NCBI RefSeq assembly: GCF_003254275.1
Contig: NZ_QKZK01000024.1
Location: 1-54,263, forward strand
Source: Breznakibacter xylanolyticus
Lineage (GTDB): Bacteria > Bacteroidota > Bacteroidia > Bacteroidales > Marinilabiliaceae
Length of the DNA stretch: 54,263 nucleotides
Direction of reading: 5' to 3'
Part shown: in pieces, positions 8,236 to 18,900 of the stretch
How positions within the stretch are numbered: the first letter of the stretch is position 1
Layout: each line of letters begins with the position of its first letter
The notes under the pieces: generated by a model
Seen by the model: only the letters and a program-made list of their open reading frames with translations
Databases searched by the model: none
Told to the model about the DNA's origin: nothing
Program-made: the position numbers and the translations under genes

Positions 8236-9228
8236 ATGGAAGAATTACAGTCCCTCGGACTCATTGTCGCAGGCATTGTCCTGTTTTTCATTATCATGTA
8301 TTATGTACCCATTGTTCTATGGATATCGGCTCTGGTATCGGGCGTGCGTATCTCTCTCATCCAACTTGTGTTGATGCGCATCCGTAAAGTCCCACCCACA
8401 AACATCGTCCGTGCTATGATTGAAGCCCATAAAGCAGGACTTAAAGACGTGAAACGTGACGAACTGGAAGCACACTTCCTGGCCGGAGGTCATATCGAAA
8501 AAGTGGTACACGCACTCGTTTCGGCAGCAAAAGCCAACATCGACTTGTCATTTAAAATGGCCACAGCCATTGATCTTGCCGGGCGAGATGTTTTTCAGGC
8601 AGTTCAAATGTCGGTCAACCCCAAAGTGATTGACACCCCCCCCGTGGCTGCCGTCGCTAAAGATGGGATTCAATTAATCACAAAGGCAAGAGTCACTGTT
8701 CGAGCCAACATCAAACAATTAGTGGGAGGCGCTGGAGAAGAAACCATTCTGGCGCGTGTTGGTGAAGGCATCGTCTCGTCCATTGGTTCATCAACCTCTC
8801 ACAAAGCCGTGCTCGAAAATCCTGATTCAATCTCAAAACTGGTTCTACAAAAAGGATTGGATGCCGGCACTGCATTTGAGATCCTCTCCATTGACATCGC
8901 AGACATTGATATCGGGAAAAACATTGGTGCCGTTTTACAAATGGATCAGGCCGAAGCTGACAAAAACATCGCTCAGGCTCGAGCTGAAGAGCGCCGTGCC
9001 ATGGCCGTTGCCCTTGAACAAGAAATGAAAGCCAAAGCTCAGGAAGCACGTGCAAAAGTCATTGAAGCCGAAGCTGAAGTCCCCAAAGCCATGGCCGAAG
9101 CATTCCGAAACGGCAACTTGGGCATCATGGATTACGTCAAATATCGAAACATTGAAGCCGATACAGCCATGCGTGAATCCATTGCCAAGCCCCAAACACC
9201 GCCCTCTCCTAAGAGCGACAACAAATAA
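8236..9228 (+). CDS. floA: Flotillin-like protein FloA
   Basis: The 330-aa protein belongs to the FloA/YqfA (UPF0365) family of bacterial flotillins, which assemble in functional membrane microdomains. It has an N-terminal membrane segment (about residues 7-37), an SPFH core (about 60-220, including [26 protein letters not shown]), an Ala/Glu-rich coiled coil (about 235-290) and a short polar tail. Length matches family members (about 330 aa). It is the last gene before a strong terminator at 9235 and forms a canonical NfeD-FloA pair with the gene upstream. Confidence 0.95.
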   Translation: MEELQSLGLIVAGIVLFFIIMYYVPIVLWISALVSGVRISLIQLVLMRIRKVPPTNIVRAMIEAHKAGLKDVKRDELEAHFLAGGHIEKVVHALVSAAKANIDLSFKMATAIDLAGRDVFQAVQMSVNPKVIDTPPVAAVAKDGIQLITKARVTVRANIKQLVGGAGEETILARVGEGIVSSIGSSTSHKAVLENPDSISKLVLQKGLDAGTAFEILSIDIADIDIGKNIGAVLQMDQAEADKNIAQARAEERRAMAVALEQEMKAKAQEARAKVIEAEAEVPKAMAEAFRNGNLGIMDYVKYRNIEADTAMRESIAKPQTPPSPKSDNK

Positions 9229-9234
9229 AATCAA

Positions 9235-9273
9235 CAATACAAAAGGCTGTCACCCGACAGCCTTTTGCATTGT
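9235..9273 (+). terminator. Intrinsic terminator after floA
   Basis: A near-perfect 17-bp stem pairs CAATACAAAAGGCTGTC with GACAGCCTTTTGCATTG (one mismatch) around an ACCC loop. It begins 6 bp after the floA stop and could act in both directions because of its flanking A and T tracts. Confidence 0.85.
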
Positions 9274-9342
9274 CCAATAAAGCATTACCCCAGACCAGGA
9301 GCATAAAAGCCCAATTGAGCAAATATTTTTCTTGCAAAACCC

Positions 9343-9372
9343 TTGCATTTATAAAATAAACGCTTACTTTTG
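9343..9372 (+). promoter_or_regulatory. Bacteroidota promoter for the tRNA-Ser/tRNA-Pro unit
   Basis: TTG at 9343-9345, a 19-nt spacer and TACTTTTG at 9365-9372 match the -33/-7 consensus exactly. The -7 box ends 13 nt before the first base of tRNA-Ser, leaving room for a very short 5' leader. Confidence 0.75.
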
Positions 9373-9385
9373 CAATCACATTCAC

Positions 9386-9476
<91 letters not shown>

Positions 9477-9509
9477 CTTTTCTTAAAGTGGATTGCAACC
9501 GGAAAAGTT

Positions 9510-9583
9510 CGGGGTGTAGCGCAGTCCGGTAGCGCACCTGGTTTGGGACCAGGGGGTCCCAGGTTCGAATCCTGGTACCCCGA
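9510..9583 (+). tRNA. tRNA-Pro (anticodon TGG)
   Basis: Acceptor CGGGGTG (9510-9516) pairs with TACCCCG (9576-9582), with one G-T wobble at the base next to the body. The anticodon stem CCTGG/CCAGG encloses ttTGGga, and the T arm is CCAGGTTCGAATCCTGG. The gene is 74 nt with discriminator A and no encoded CCA. It lies 33 nt after tRNA-Ser and is followed at once by a strong terminator, so the two are probably co-transcribed. Confidence 0.96.
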
Positions 9584-9584
9584 C

Positions 9585-9623
9585 AAAAAAAGGCCTAACT
9601 ACATAGTAGTTAGGCCTTTTTTG
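9585..9623 (+). terminator. Intrinsic terminator of the tRNA unit
   Basis: A perfect stem AAAAAGGCCTAACTAC / GTAGTTAGGCCTTTTT with an ATA loop is followed by T residues. It starts directly after the tRNA-Pro discriminator base. Confidence 0.92.
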
Positions 9624-9963
9624 TCTCATCAAGTATTCCCGTCATATCCCAAAAACAGCCATAAGACGGGGTAATCGCCCTCTTAGGCGATTACCCCGTA
9701 CAGACGCGAATTATCGCATCTCATGCTTCCAATCTTATTACACTCCCCGCACAGACGCACGACTAGTGCGTCTCTTTCTCTCTCTAATTCATCACAACTT
9801 GCAAGACCATCCCTACTGCACCCCCACACCCCTAAAATTAGTATCATTTTCTCTAACCCATTTTCTCCACTTTCCCCAAAATCACCCCGCACACCCATTT
9901 CCTCATTTTCTACACCCCGCACCACCAAAGGGATTCATACATTTTACCCATGGCTAATGTATA

Positions 9964-10018
9964 GATAGTGCCTTGATACTCCCTAGATACTCCCTAGATA
10001 GTGTATGAAGAGTGCCTG
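9964..10018. repeat. Second 11-bp tandem array (GATACTCCCTA-like)
   Basis: Five consecutive 11-bp units read GATAGTGCCTT, GATACTCCCTA, GATACTCCCTA, GATAGTGTATG and AAGAGTGCCTG. The middle two are identical and the others share the GATAGTGCCT pattern. It is non-coding. The unit length equals that of the CGAAG array at 473-554, although the sequence is unrelated. Confidence 0.7.
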
Positions 10019-10127
10019 AAATGCTTAGTTAAGTAGGGCCATTTACCGCAGGGTGCCCGACTATCAAAAAGTGCAAATCAAGTCCTCGAATAATAGCACC
10101 ATCAAATCCCATTCCCATCACCTCACG

Positions 10128-10160
10128 AAAAAAGCCCGATTCCTTACAGAATCGGGCTTC
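10128..10160 (-). terminator. Intrinsic terminator, minus strand
   Basis: A perfect 11-bp hairpin pairs AAGCCCGATTC (10132-10142) with GAATCGGGCTT (10149-10159). Read on the minus strand it is followed by TTTTTT. The nearest minus-strand gene upstream is the chemoreceptor, whose stop is about 320 bp away, so it would give that mRNA a long 3' tail. Confidence 0.7.
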
Positions 10161-10476
10161 CACTATCGTATCGTACAGACGTGTTTCATCACGTCTTTCC
10201 ATCACTCGCTCTCGGCGCTCCTCATCATACCGACACTCCCTAAAAACATTTCTTTTTAACAATCAGATAATCCCCCCCCATCACAGGAAGGACTGGGAAG
10301 TGGCTCCTTTTCCTACCTCCCACACTCGTTGTAACTATTTCAGATCAATCCAAATATCAATAGAACGACAATAAGAGTCACTAAAAAGAAAGAAAGACTT
10401 TGGCTCTACTATTTTCATGGACATATTGATGGTGTGAATTGAGAACAATTCTCCACTAAAAACTCGACTTTAAAGC

Positions 10477-12390
10477 TTAAATCTTAAAGAAATGCATGAG
10501 ATTCGTCAACTCATCCGAATTTTCCGACAATTGATCAATACTAGAAGCAATGTGATGAGCATCGCGAGCATTTTGTTGAGTTATTTGATTCAATCCTTGT
10601 ATGGCCGCATTTATTTGCTCAATACCAGAGCTCTGCTCAATACTTGCAGCAGTGATTTCACGAACCAGCTCGGCAGTTTGATGAACCATCGGGACATGAT
10701 CAGAAAGTTTTACGCCGGCCTCTCGGGCAATTTCCATCCCGGCTTTTGAAACTTTACCAATTTCAACAGCTGCCACACGGCTTCGCTCTGCCAAATTCCG
10801 AACCTCACCGGCCACAACCGAAAATCCTCGTCCATGCTCTCCGGCACGAGCTGCTTCAACTGCTGCATTCAATGCCAATAAATTGGTCTGAAAAGAAATA
10901 TCATTAATAACGGTGATTTTCTGCGCGATTTCATTCAAATACCCTACACTTTCTTGCAACACATCACTACTACTTTGAATATTCACCGCCGATTCCTCTG
11001 AAATGGCAGATGTCTTTTTCGCATTAAACGTATTTTGCTCAACAGTGCCGGTAATCTCCTCCATCGATGATGATATCTCTTCTAATGAAGATGCCTGAAC
11101 ATTCGCACCATCAGCAATATTTCGTGATATTTTTGTCAATTCGTCCGTCGTTCCATTAACGGTTTCAACAGTCGATACAATCTTGGAAACAGTCTCTTTG
11201 AGCACATCATTCATCCGATTAAGAGACATTCCTAACTCCGCCAACTCATCTGATGAATCAATAGGTATCGTAGCCGTTAAATCACCATCAGAAATACTTT
11301 TAGCCTGATTCACAGCCCTATCTAAACGAACAGTAATGGTTTTTGCGATGTAAGTAAGAATCAAATACAAAAACAATACAATCACCACAATGGCAATCAC
11401 AATGCCGGTACGAAGAGCATATAACGACTTAAAAACCTCACGTTCGGGGATTTCAATCAACATATTATTATAACTCGCCGGAAAATACTTATAGAAAATA
11501 TACTTAATATCTCCCACACTATCTTTCAATGTCACATAATTGGCAGAATCAATCATTTCCTTAGCAATAATCTGCTTATACGCCGGATTATCGATTATCG
11601 TAAAATTAGGAATAGACGGATGGAATGTAATTTCACCACGGACAGAAACCTGGTAACAAAATCCGGTTTCGTGAAACTTTTTGGCATGAAAGGTACGCCC
11701 CAACTTCATCTCATCACGCTCTTTAATGCCCACCACAATAGCTCCATTTATTTCGCCATTGTTATTCTTGGTAAACAGGCGTATGGCCTGCACCCATTGA
11801 TTTCCATCCCAATGACTTACTGTATGTATCGAATCCGACACACCACTCAAATTCCAACGTCCGGTATAATCGTCAGGGAATATGAGTGTTTCATGTTGAT
11901 CTAATGAAGATTGATTATGACTATTTAAGATCTCAACAAAGTGATCATCAACTCTTTGATAATAAATAAATAATGGAATGCCCATCGCACTTAAATCTTC
12001 GTAAATGCGGGAATTGCCATTCAACAACTCCTTACCCATATATACAGCTGGAATATATAGAGTTGTATCCTGATCAGTATCGGACACTTTGGCGTGATAT
12101 TGAATCCGTTCACTTCCACTTTGGCGGTAATCGCCCATTGAACTAAGATAATGAAATGCTACCTGTCCAAAATATCCAATTTTATCGCGACTGGCATCAA
12201 TCTCGTTTTGGGTAAATCGAATCAGGTCATCAAGAGTGGCATAACTGTTTTGTTTTGCCTGATCAAAAATAATCCTCTTCTGATAGCGATACAAAAACAG
12301 TCCTAAAACAATAATTACCACACTAACCAGAATCGAAACAATCAACTTCAGTCGCTTGCCGATGGGCAAGCTTAATAAATACTTTTTCAT
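10477..12390 (-). CDS. Methyl-accepting chemotaxis protein with periplasmic sensor
   Basis: The chemoreceptor of 637 aa (from the chosen start) has a transmembrane helix near residues 17-37, a large extracytoplasmic Cache-like domain (about 40-320), a second helix near 330-350, a HAMP domain (about 355-405) and an MCP signalling domain. The latter includes the hairpin tip [20 protein letters not shown] and the [18 protein letters not shown] segment. It should relay ligand binding to CheA/CheW, although no che gene is in the window. A longer reading frame begins 21 bp upstream, but AAGGAG lies a few bases before the ATG at 12390, so I place the start there. No CheR-binding pentapeptide is seen at the C-terminus. 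Confidence 0.93.
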   Translation of the reverse strand: MKKYLLSLPIGKRLKLIVSILVSVVIIVLGLFLYRYQKRIIFDQAKQNSYATLDDLIRFTQNEIDASRDKIGYFGQVAFHYLSSMGDYRQSGSERIQYHAKVSDTDQDTTLYIPAVYMGKELLNGNSRIYEDLSAMGIPLFIYYQRVDDHFVEILNSHNQSSLDQHETLIFPDDYTGRWNLSGVSDSIHTVSHWDGNQWVQAIRLFTKNNNGEINGAIVVGIKERDEMKLGRTFHAKKFHETGFCYQVSVRGEITFHPSIPNFTIIDNPAYKQIIAKEMIDSANYVTLKDSVGDIKYIFYKYFPASYNNMLIEIPEREVFKSLYALRTGIVIAIVVIVLFLYLILTYIAKTITVRLDRAVNQAKSISDGDLTATIPIDSSDELAELGMSLNRMNDVLKETVSKIVSTVETVNGTTDELTKISRNIADGANVQASSLEEISSSMEEITGTVEQNTFNAKKTSAISEESAVNIQSSSDVLQESVGYLNEIAQKITVINDISFQTNLLALNAAVEAARAGEHGRGFSVVAGEVRNLAERSRVAAVEIGKVSKAGMEIAREAGVKLSDHVPMVHQTAELVREITAASIEQSSGIEQINAAIQGLNQITQQNARDAHHIASSIDQLSENSDELTNLMHFFKI

Positions 12391-12649
12391 CAGCTCCTTA
12401 CTTCTACACACAATTATTTTATGGCCTAAAACTCGAGATTACAAAACGAATTTGTACACACACAGTCAATCACTTTACTCAAACACGCAACAGAACAGAT
12501 TCATAATACATTCGATCAATGAATGGGTTACAAAAAGACGTTACACACAAAATTATTTTAAAAAAAAGAAAATACACGACCTTCAAACTTCAGCACTTCT
12601 ATATATTAAGAAACAAAACCGCTGAAATTTCCCTCAACAAATAAAAAAA

Positions 12650-13465
12650 TCACTCAAATTCATTCAACAACCCGCCACATCTTTTACAATACAGAGCATC
12701 ATCATCATGCCGATCAAACAAACAATGAGGACACACTTGTGTGTTTCTTGTGTTTCGTTCCGTAATAATTGCAGAAGTTACAATACCGGTGGGAACTGCT
12801 ATGATGGCATATCCCATGATCATCACCACACTCGAAAGAAACTGCCCCATCGCGGTTTGAGGCGATAAATCGCCATAACCAACCGTGGTGAGGGTAACAA
12901 TGGCCCAATAAATACTCTTTGGAATGCTTGTAAAGCCGTTAACCTCGCCCTCAATAAGATACATCGCGGTACCTATGATAATGGCTAACGTCACCACAAA
13001 TATCAAAAACACGCTAATCTTTTCTCGGCTCTGCCACATAGCGTGGGTCAACATTTGTCCGGCTTTTGTATAACGATTTAACTTCAAGATACGAAAGACT
13101 CGCAGGAGACGCAATGCACGTATTACCAATAAACTATGACTTCCAATCCAAAAAAGCCCTAAAAAAGAGGGTAAGAGAGAGAACAAATCAATTAACCCAT
13201 AAAAACTCATCAAATACCTCGCTGGCCGATTCACCACCCATATACGAACCAAATACTCAAAGGAAAAAACACAAGTAATCAACCATTCCAGCACATTAAA
13301 CAAACCGGTATACCCCTGCTTATATTCCACCACACTCTCAAGCATCACCAAAATAACACTCAAAAGAATAACGCACAACAAAACCACATCGAATATCTTA
13401 CCAGCTCGCGTATCCGACTCAAAAATTATTTCATACAATCGCTTTCTGATAAATTCCCTTTTCAT
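12650..13465 (-). CDS. Voltage-gated-type potassium channel with C-terminal zinc ribbon
   Basis: The 271-aa membrane protein has six hydrophobic segments. These include an S4-like helix rich in spaced Arg (LVIRALRLLRVFRILKLNR), then a pore loop with the K+ selectivity filter TTVGYGD and the final pore helix. This is the Kch/Kv architecture for K+ flux across the inner membrane. After the last helix comes a short cytoplasmic tail with CPHC and CKRC about 18 residues apart, a zinc-ribbon-like knuckle that may bind metal or sense redox. An upstream TTG could be read as start, but the ATG at 13465 (MKREFIRKRLYEI) is preferred. It is not closely linked to its neighbours. Confidence 0.92.
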   Translation of the reverse strand: MKREFIRKRLYEIIFESDTRAGKIFDVVLLCVILLSVILVMLESVVEYKQGYTGLFNVLEWLITCVFSFEYLVRIWVVNRPARYLMSFYGLIDLFSLLPSFLGLFWIGSHSLLVIRALRLLRVFRILKLNRYTKAGQMLTHAMWQSREKISVFLIFVVTLAIIIGTAMYLIEGEVNGFTSIPKSIYWAIVTLTTVGYGDLSPQTAMGQFLSSVVMIMGYAIIAVPTGIVTSAIITERNTRNTQVCPHCLFDRHDDDALYCKRCGGLLNEFE

Positions 13466-13516
13466 TCTCAATCACCCATCAAACCGACGATAAAACAGCG
13501 CTAAACTGCGAAAATA

Positions 13517-14128
13517 CTATATCACACTAAATATCACCAAGGCATAAATATAAAATCGCAAAAATCGAAAGAGTGCCCATAGGAGATAATACTTTAAATC
13601 GTATTTAATAAGCCCACAAGCCATACTCACCAACGAGTGGGGTAACGGCAACATAGCTCCTACAAATACAAACAAACCACCCCACTTCCTAAGATTTTTA
13701 ATATGGCCTGCTAATTTTATCTCAAGGGAATCACGAACGGGAGGAATTTGATAAACTAAACGCCCCAACATAAATGCGAAAAACCCGCCAATATACGAAG
13801 CACTGGACAACAGGAACAAATAAAACCATGGACTGCTCATCTTTGAACTCCATGCAATAAAAATCTCAGGAGGAAGCAATCCCATCAATGTCTCGGACAA
13901 CAAGAAAGTGGATAAAATCACTTTTTCGGAATAATTTTCCACCAATGAATCCAATAATGCACGCGTATCAATCACAAACAATTCGAGCAAAACAAATAGA
14001 GAAACAACCACCGCAATGGTAATCCCTCCTTTGATGGACAGATTTGTTAAGAACTCATAAAAGCGAGTGATGCGATAGTAACGGTTTAGAGCAATGGCTC
14101 TGGTTTTTGTACGTTGATTTGGCAGCAT
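13517..14128 (-). CDS. VTT-domain (DedA/SNARE-associated) membrane protein
   Basis: The 203-aa protein has several hydrophobic helices and the features of the VTT/DedA-like family: a re-entrant segment with PEIFIAWSS, a small-residue-rich helix (SASYIGGFFAFMLGRLVY) and the later FVGAMLPLPHSLVSMACGL segment. Family members act as lipid scramblases or flippases or in membrane homeostasis. The specific substrate cannot be told from sequence. It ends about 50 bp upstream of the K+ channel on the same strand, which may share its transcript. Confidence 0.8.
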   Translation of the reverse strand: MLPNQRTKTRAIALNRYYRITRFYEFLTNLSIKGGITIAVVVSLFVLLELFVIDTRALLDSLVENYSEKVILSTFLLSETLMGLLPPEIFIAWSSKMSSPWFYLFLLSSASYIGGFFAFMLGRLVYQIPPVRDSLEIKLAGHIKNLRKWGGLFVFVGAMLPLPHSLVSMACGLIKYDLKYYLLWALFRFLRFYIYALVIFSVI

Positions 14129-14261
14129 TGACCGAAAATTCGTTTGGTTTTCTTCGCTTCAAAGGTACCACTCCATTCAACGCCGTGGTGTTAACAAACA
14201 TCAAATATGCAACTCAAACCTATTATTTAACACATCAACAAGCACCATCGAAAAAAAACAA

Positions 14262-14299
14262 AAATCCCGGCATCACAAAACAATGTAATGCCGGGATTT
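14262..14299 (-). terminator. Intrinsic terminator after fabV
   Basis: A perfect 12-bp stem AAATCCCGGCAT / ATGCCGGGATTT closes a 14-nt loop and is followed on the minus strand by TTTGTTTTTTTT. It lies about 90 bp downstream of the fabV stop. Confidence 0.85.
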
Positions 14300-14389
14300 A
14301 CAATTAATATGAACAGCTAAAAAATTAAGAAAGAGATGAATGCGAATCGAAAATCAGCATGCACCTTCCCCAATAAGATCTGCATAATT

Positions 14390-15583
14390 TTATTCCACTA
14401 AATTATCAATGGCTACCATTTCATTCACCTCATCAGCATAGTTGACATTTTCAAAACCAAATCCAAAGAGGTTGAAGAAATCAGACTTGTATCCTTCCAG
14501 ATCACCAATTTCGGACAGATTTTCAGTTTCAGCTTGTTTCCAAAGCTCAACAATACGAGCCTGAATGTCTTCTCGCATTTCCCAATCGTCAATGCGGATA
14601 CGCCCTTTGTCGTCGGTCGGAACGGATTCATTGGTGTAAAGACGCTCACGGTACAAACGGTCGATTTGCTCGATACATCCTTCGTGAATTCCTTCGGCCT
14701 TCATGATTTTATACAACAAAGAAATATAAAGTGGAATCACGGGGATGGCAGAGCTGGCTTGCGTCACCAATGCCTTATTTACCGAAACATAAGCCTTCCC
14801 ACTCACACCCTTCAGCAAATCACTTATTTTAAATGCCGTTGCTTCCAAATGGTCTTTGGCTTTACCAATAGTTCCACGACGATACACAGCCTCAGTCAAT
14901 TGGGGGCCAATGTACGAATAAGCCACTGTCATGGCGTTGTCCGACAATGCATCAGCTTCCAGAAGCGCTTCCATCCACATTTGCCAATCTTCGCCCCCCA
15001 TCACAGCAACGGTATTCTCAATGTCATCGCCAACACAAGGCTCAATAGATACTGTGGTCACCTTACCTGTGTGAAAATCAACCGTTTTATCAGTAAAGAC
15101 CTGACCAATCGGTTTCAGAACCGAACGATGGGTCACGCCTGTCTTGGGATGAGTGCGCACAGGAGAAGCCAAACTGTAAACAACCAGATCGACCTTACCC
15201 AAATCACTCTTAATTAAATCAATGGTTTTCTTTTTAATTTCGTCCGAAAAGGCATCGCCATTGATGCTTTTAGCATAAAGACCAGCTTTAGCAGCTTCTT
15301 TTTGAAATGCAGCACTATTATACCAACCGGGCGAGGCCGTTTTTCCTTCAGCAGGTGCTTTTTCGAAAAAAACTCCAATGGTAGACGCATTGGAACCAAA
15401 AGCACTGACAATGCGTGAGGCCAAACCGAATCCGGTAGATGCGCCAATGACCAACACTTTTTTAGGTCCGGAGACTAAGCCCTTTTTCTTGGTGTATTCA
15501 ATTTGATTGACCACATTTTTTTCACATCCTACCGGATGTGAGGTCAAACTGATAAATCCTCGCATTAATGGTTTTACAATCAT
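14390..15583 (-). CDS. fabV: FabV-type trans-2-enoyl-ACP/CoA reductase
   Basis: The protein of about 397 aa matches the FabV/TER family of NADH-dependent enoyl reductases, which reduce trans-2-enoyl-ACP or enoyl-CoA to the saturated form. Visible features are the family N-terminus (MIVKPLMRGFISLTSHPVG), the nucleotide-binding VLVIGASTGFGLASRI and the catalytic Tyr-x8-Lys in YRRGTIGKAK. GGEDWQMWMEAL and NKALVTQASSAIPVIPLY are further family segments. The frame is open 24 codons further upstream, but family alignment puts the start at the second of two adjacent ATGs (15586/15583). FabV enzymes are resistant to triclosan. The gene stands alone with its own terminator, so a fatty-acid synthesis role is inferred from family only. 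Confidence 0.93.
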   Translation of the reverse strand: MIVKPLMRGFISLTSHPVGCEKNVVNQIEYTKKKGLVSGPKKVLVIGASTGFGLASRIVSAFGSNASTIGVFFEKAPAEGKTASPGWYNSAAFQKEAAKAGLYAKSINGDAFSDEIKKKTIDLIKSDLGKVDLVVYSLASPVRTHPKTGVTHRSVLKPIGQVFTDKTVDFHTGKVTTVSIEPCVGDDIENTVAVMGGEDWQMWMEALLEADALSDNAMTVAYSYIGPQLTEAVYRRGTIGKAKDHLEATAFKISDLLKGVSGKAYVSVNKALVTQASSAIPVIPLYISLLYKIMKAEGIHEGCIEQIDRLYRERLYTNESVPTDDKGRIRIDDWEMREDIQARIVELWKQAETENLSEIGDLEGYKSDFFNLFGFGFENVNYADEVNEMVAIDNLVE

Positions 15584-15846
15584 CATCGCATTAATTTTAA
15601 ACTCTGTGATTAATTCATTCAACCCACAATAGCCTATAGAATGCAAGAATCGCACTCCTTCATCTTTATAATATCCATTGTGACAGGCGCCAAAAATAAC
15701 AATTATTTGAAGCTAATTAAAATCCATTCGTCAGGGAAAAAAACAAACATGACTTTTCATCGAATAAAGAACGAACAAACAACCTCTAAACTAACATGAA
15801 ACAACGACTCAACCATCTACAAATAATTACCACACAAGATGACAAA

Positions 15847-15875
15847 AGCCCCCTGCTCAAAACGAACAGGGGGCT
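15847..15875 (-). terminator. Intrinsic terminator of the 1160-aa gene
   Basis: A perfect 9-bp GC-rich stem AGCCCCCTG / CAGGGGGCT with an 11-nt loop is followed on the minus strand by TTTTGTC. It lies 28 bp past the stop at 15903. The remaining 15587-15846 gap between this and fabV should hold the fabV promoter, which I could not pick out. Confidence 0.85.
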
Positions 15876-15902
15876 CTATACTTAGAAAAGCGTTGAGTCT
15901 GA

Positions 15903-18900
15903 TTATCCTCGATACAATGGATCCACGCCAATGGTGCCTTCCAAATCCTTCAGATATGCATCTGTCTTCACATGCTTTTGTATTTCACGTGCTTTTTCAA
16001 GTCTCTTGGCAATTTGCATCTCTTCTACTAAAGAACAATTGGCCGGATTAGACATAAAATTCTCTAAATAAGCCACCTGACGGGTCAGGAAAGCATCGTC
16101 TTGTGCCTGCTTACACTTGAGACGTTCCTTATACCAACTGCTATTAATCACCATATCACGATCAAACATGGCACGCAGCGATGGATCGCTTATCTCCTTG
16201 CCCTCGTAATGACCATAAGCCATGATGTGCAACAACACTTTCAACGGAGGAATGGCCGCCTCGATACTACCGTCGGCAAAATAATTGAGTGCTACCTTTT
16301 GCTGAGCTTCGGTAATATTATTGATCCCGTCAACAAAATCCTCCATGCTTTGGAGTTCAGGCTTAAGCATCTTCTCGTTGAATACAGCCAAAGGCTCATC
16401 AAACAGTCGGTTCATGCAACGGAAGGCAAAATTTCCGGTGATACGATACCCTAAACGACTGGCCAATACTTTTTTACCATTGAATTCAAAATCCTCAAGC
16501 TTTTCGAGACAATTGGTCTCAATCAACAACTTAGGATTTCGGTCGGCAGGCTCCAAACGAGCCCAAATTTCGGGAATCAGAATACTGATATCGTGATCGA
16601 AACGATATTCATGACCAATGTACCCGGCAGCCGAACTAAAGCCCTGATAACCGGTAAGGATATACGACAACAATGCGTTATTCAAGTCGGATGTGGGAGC
16701 CAACATGTTAAATGGCCCTTTAGTCAACGCACCTTCCGAGCCGGCTCCGGTTGTCGAAGGCGACTTTCCTGTGAGGCTGCAAATAAAGTCCATGAACAAC
16801 TCAGGCAACTCCTGATAGTGAATAGGGTTGTAAACGCTCAATGGACGAATACCTGACTTTTTATCGACCGGGTTGTTGCGACGACCGGGCAATACCGCAT
16901 TAACAGGCGTATAAACGGGTAATCCGGATTCTACCTTGCGGTGCAAACGAGCTCCAACTTCGGCCAAATAGGTATCGATAGATTCTTCCTTAAAACGATT
17001 ACGCTCAAGATAACGTGGATTTGCAGTGGGTTTACCATTAACAATACGTGTGTGCGATGGCACCACAAAGGTGAAGTCCTCGTCTTCGCTCTCAATAATT
17101 CGGGCAATGAAATCCTTAACCGGCTGCGTGTACTGCTCATAATTCATGGCATCTTCCATAATGGCGATGGCATCCTTCTTCGTGAGCGGTTCATAATTGG
17201 TCAGGAATGTATTATCTTGAACAATATCAAATTCGGCCTCCTTATCGTATCCACGAATAACGGCATCATCAGGGCGTTGGAACAAATAGCTTTCGCAATT
17301 GGCAGTAAACTTAACGCTCTGATTAGTGTACTCGGGATTCAGTTTGCTCAGTTTGCTTGCAGGAACAGTAATGGAAGCGGTGATATCGTCCTCCATCTGA
17401 ATTTTTTGGCTGGGAACAAAGTCACTTCGCAACTTGTGCAACAACCAGTTACCTTCCTGATTGAACCCAACACGGGCAAAGCTGGCCATAATGGGTTGGT
17501 TCTTATATCGCAATGCATTCCCCTGACGACCATTGATAATTTCAACACTAAATTCTTTCTTCCAGTCGATATTTTCATCGGTGCCGCGGTGCAAACGCTT
17601 AATATACAACACAAATGTGAGAATATAATCAGGAATACTGCGCAGGAAGGCATTGTACTCATCATTATACTGATCAGATGGTGTGAGCAACTTCACAGCC
17701 GACCCCAGCGAACGCTTTGGACTCAGGAATGAACGCGAAGGCTCAGAATCGGGCTTGGCCACTTTCCACCGCTTCGAGTAATCATAATTAATGAGTTTAT
17801 CGGCCATCTTGGAATCCTCTTCCAGGTTCTTAATATAGAAGAAGCCATATTTAATGGCGTTTTGCATCGATTTGGAAATCTCCGACTTACCACCACCCGA
17901 CACGGTGCTTGGCTTGTGACAAAACACACCTTCGGGCGCAGTATCAATAATACGCCACATATTTTGTGTTTGGTGCTTGGTAAGTTGAAACTTGTGCCCC
18001 GATGGATGCACATAAATCTTCTTGGGCGACATGGTTAACTGAAACTCCTTGCCATTATCGTAGGTCCAGGCAATACTGCTCTTGTACATATCCAAATCGG
18101 CATTCTCGGGGATATAGACAATTTCCGGATATTTTTTATCCACAGCATAATTCTCGGCCATCACCTCAATGCGATCCCCCAACAGGCGTGTCACATCACT
18201 AAACGTGTACTTTTGGGCAAATTTAGAATTAAAAATATTGCCATACACATGATCACTCATGTTCCCACGAGGGAAAGCAATGGCACCACCGGCATGCTCC
18301 TCTTCAACCAATCCAAACAAGTTTGCGGAATAACCGATTTGGGTTTTAATTTCTTTTTTAGAATAACCAAAATAGTTATCAGCCACAATGGTCACCACAA
18401 CGCCTCGTTCATCCCGACAAGTCAGTTTAAAAGGCACACCATTATTATAAATTTCACTCTCTTCTTTCCAGCACATCCCTTCACGGCGCTGACGCTCGGT
18501 CGCTTGATCATAATGAGGCAACCCCACTTCTTTTTTGGTTAATTTCACCAAGTGGGGAGCCAGTATGATACAGCCGGTATGACCGGTCCAATGAGCAATA
18601 TCAAGCGCAGCATCGTTTTTTGCCAAGTTCGGGTCGCCGGCATTGCCAAATACCGACTCCACAAAATCGAGGTTACTTACAAAACTCCCGGGAGCAAAGA
18701 ACCGAATCTCCATACTCTTTTCACTGATGACCCCTTTAACTTCAGGCACCACAATGGGACGCATCAATAAAGAAGCCATCACTTTAGCCTGATGATCCTG
18801 ATTGGCCGTGAAAGGCAACAATTTCAAATCATCGGGAGGCGTAAGGGCCGCACACAACAAATGAGCAAATGTCAAACGAGGAACTTCTTTCTTGTCAAGA

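Larger units (their letters stand above)
9666..10196. repeat. Palindrome-rich non-coding stretch with ACAGACG inverted repeats
   Basis: No convincing gene lies between 9624 and 10476. The stretch holds a perfect 14-bp hairpin (ACGGGGTAATCGCC at 9666-9679 with 9686-9699). It also holds three small palindromes that each begin CAGACG: 9702-9721 (AGACGCGA/TCGCATCT, one mismatch), 9753-9773 (AGACGCAC/GTGCGTCT) and 10177-10196 (AGACGTG/CACGTCT), each preceded by CGTA or CGCA. The spacing is irregular and the loops differ. They look like members of one dispersed palindromic family, or decayed mobile-element ends. The pyrimidine-rich 9770-9930 segment between them is not coding-like. Confidence 0.6.

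Noticed and set aside
14534-15217. 227-codon plus-strand frame antisense to fabV
   Set aside because: Lies wholly inside the well-supported fabV gene on the other strand.
16941-17732. 263-codon plus-strand frame inside the 1160-aa gene
   Set aside because: Antisense shadow of a continuous, coding-like minus-strand frame.
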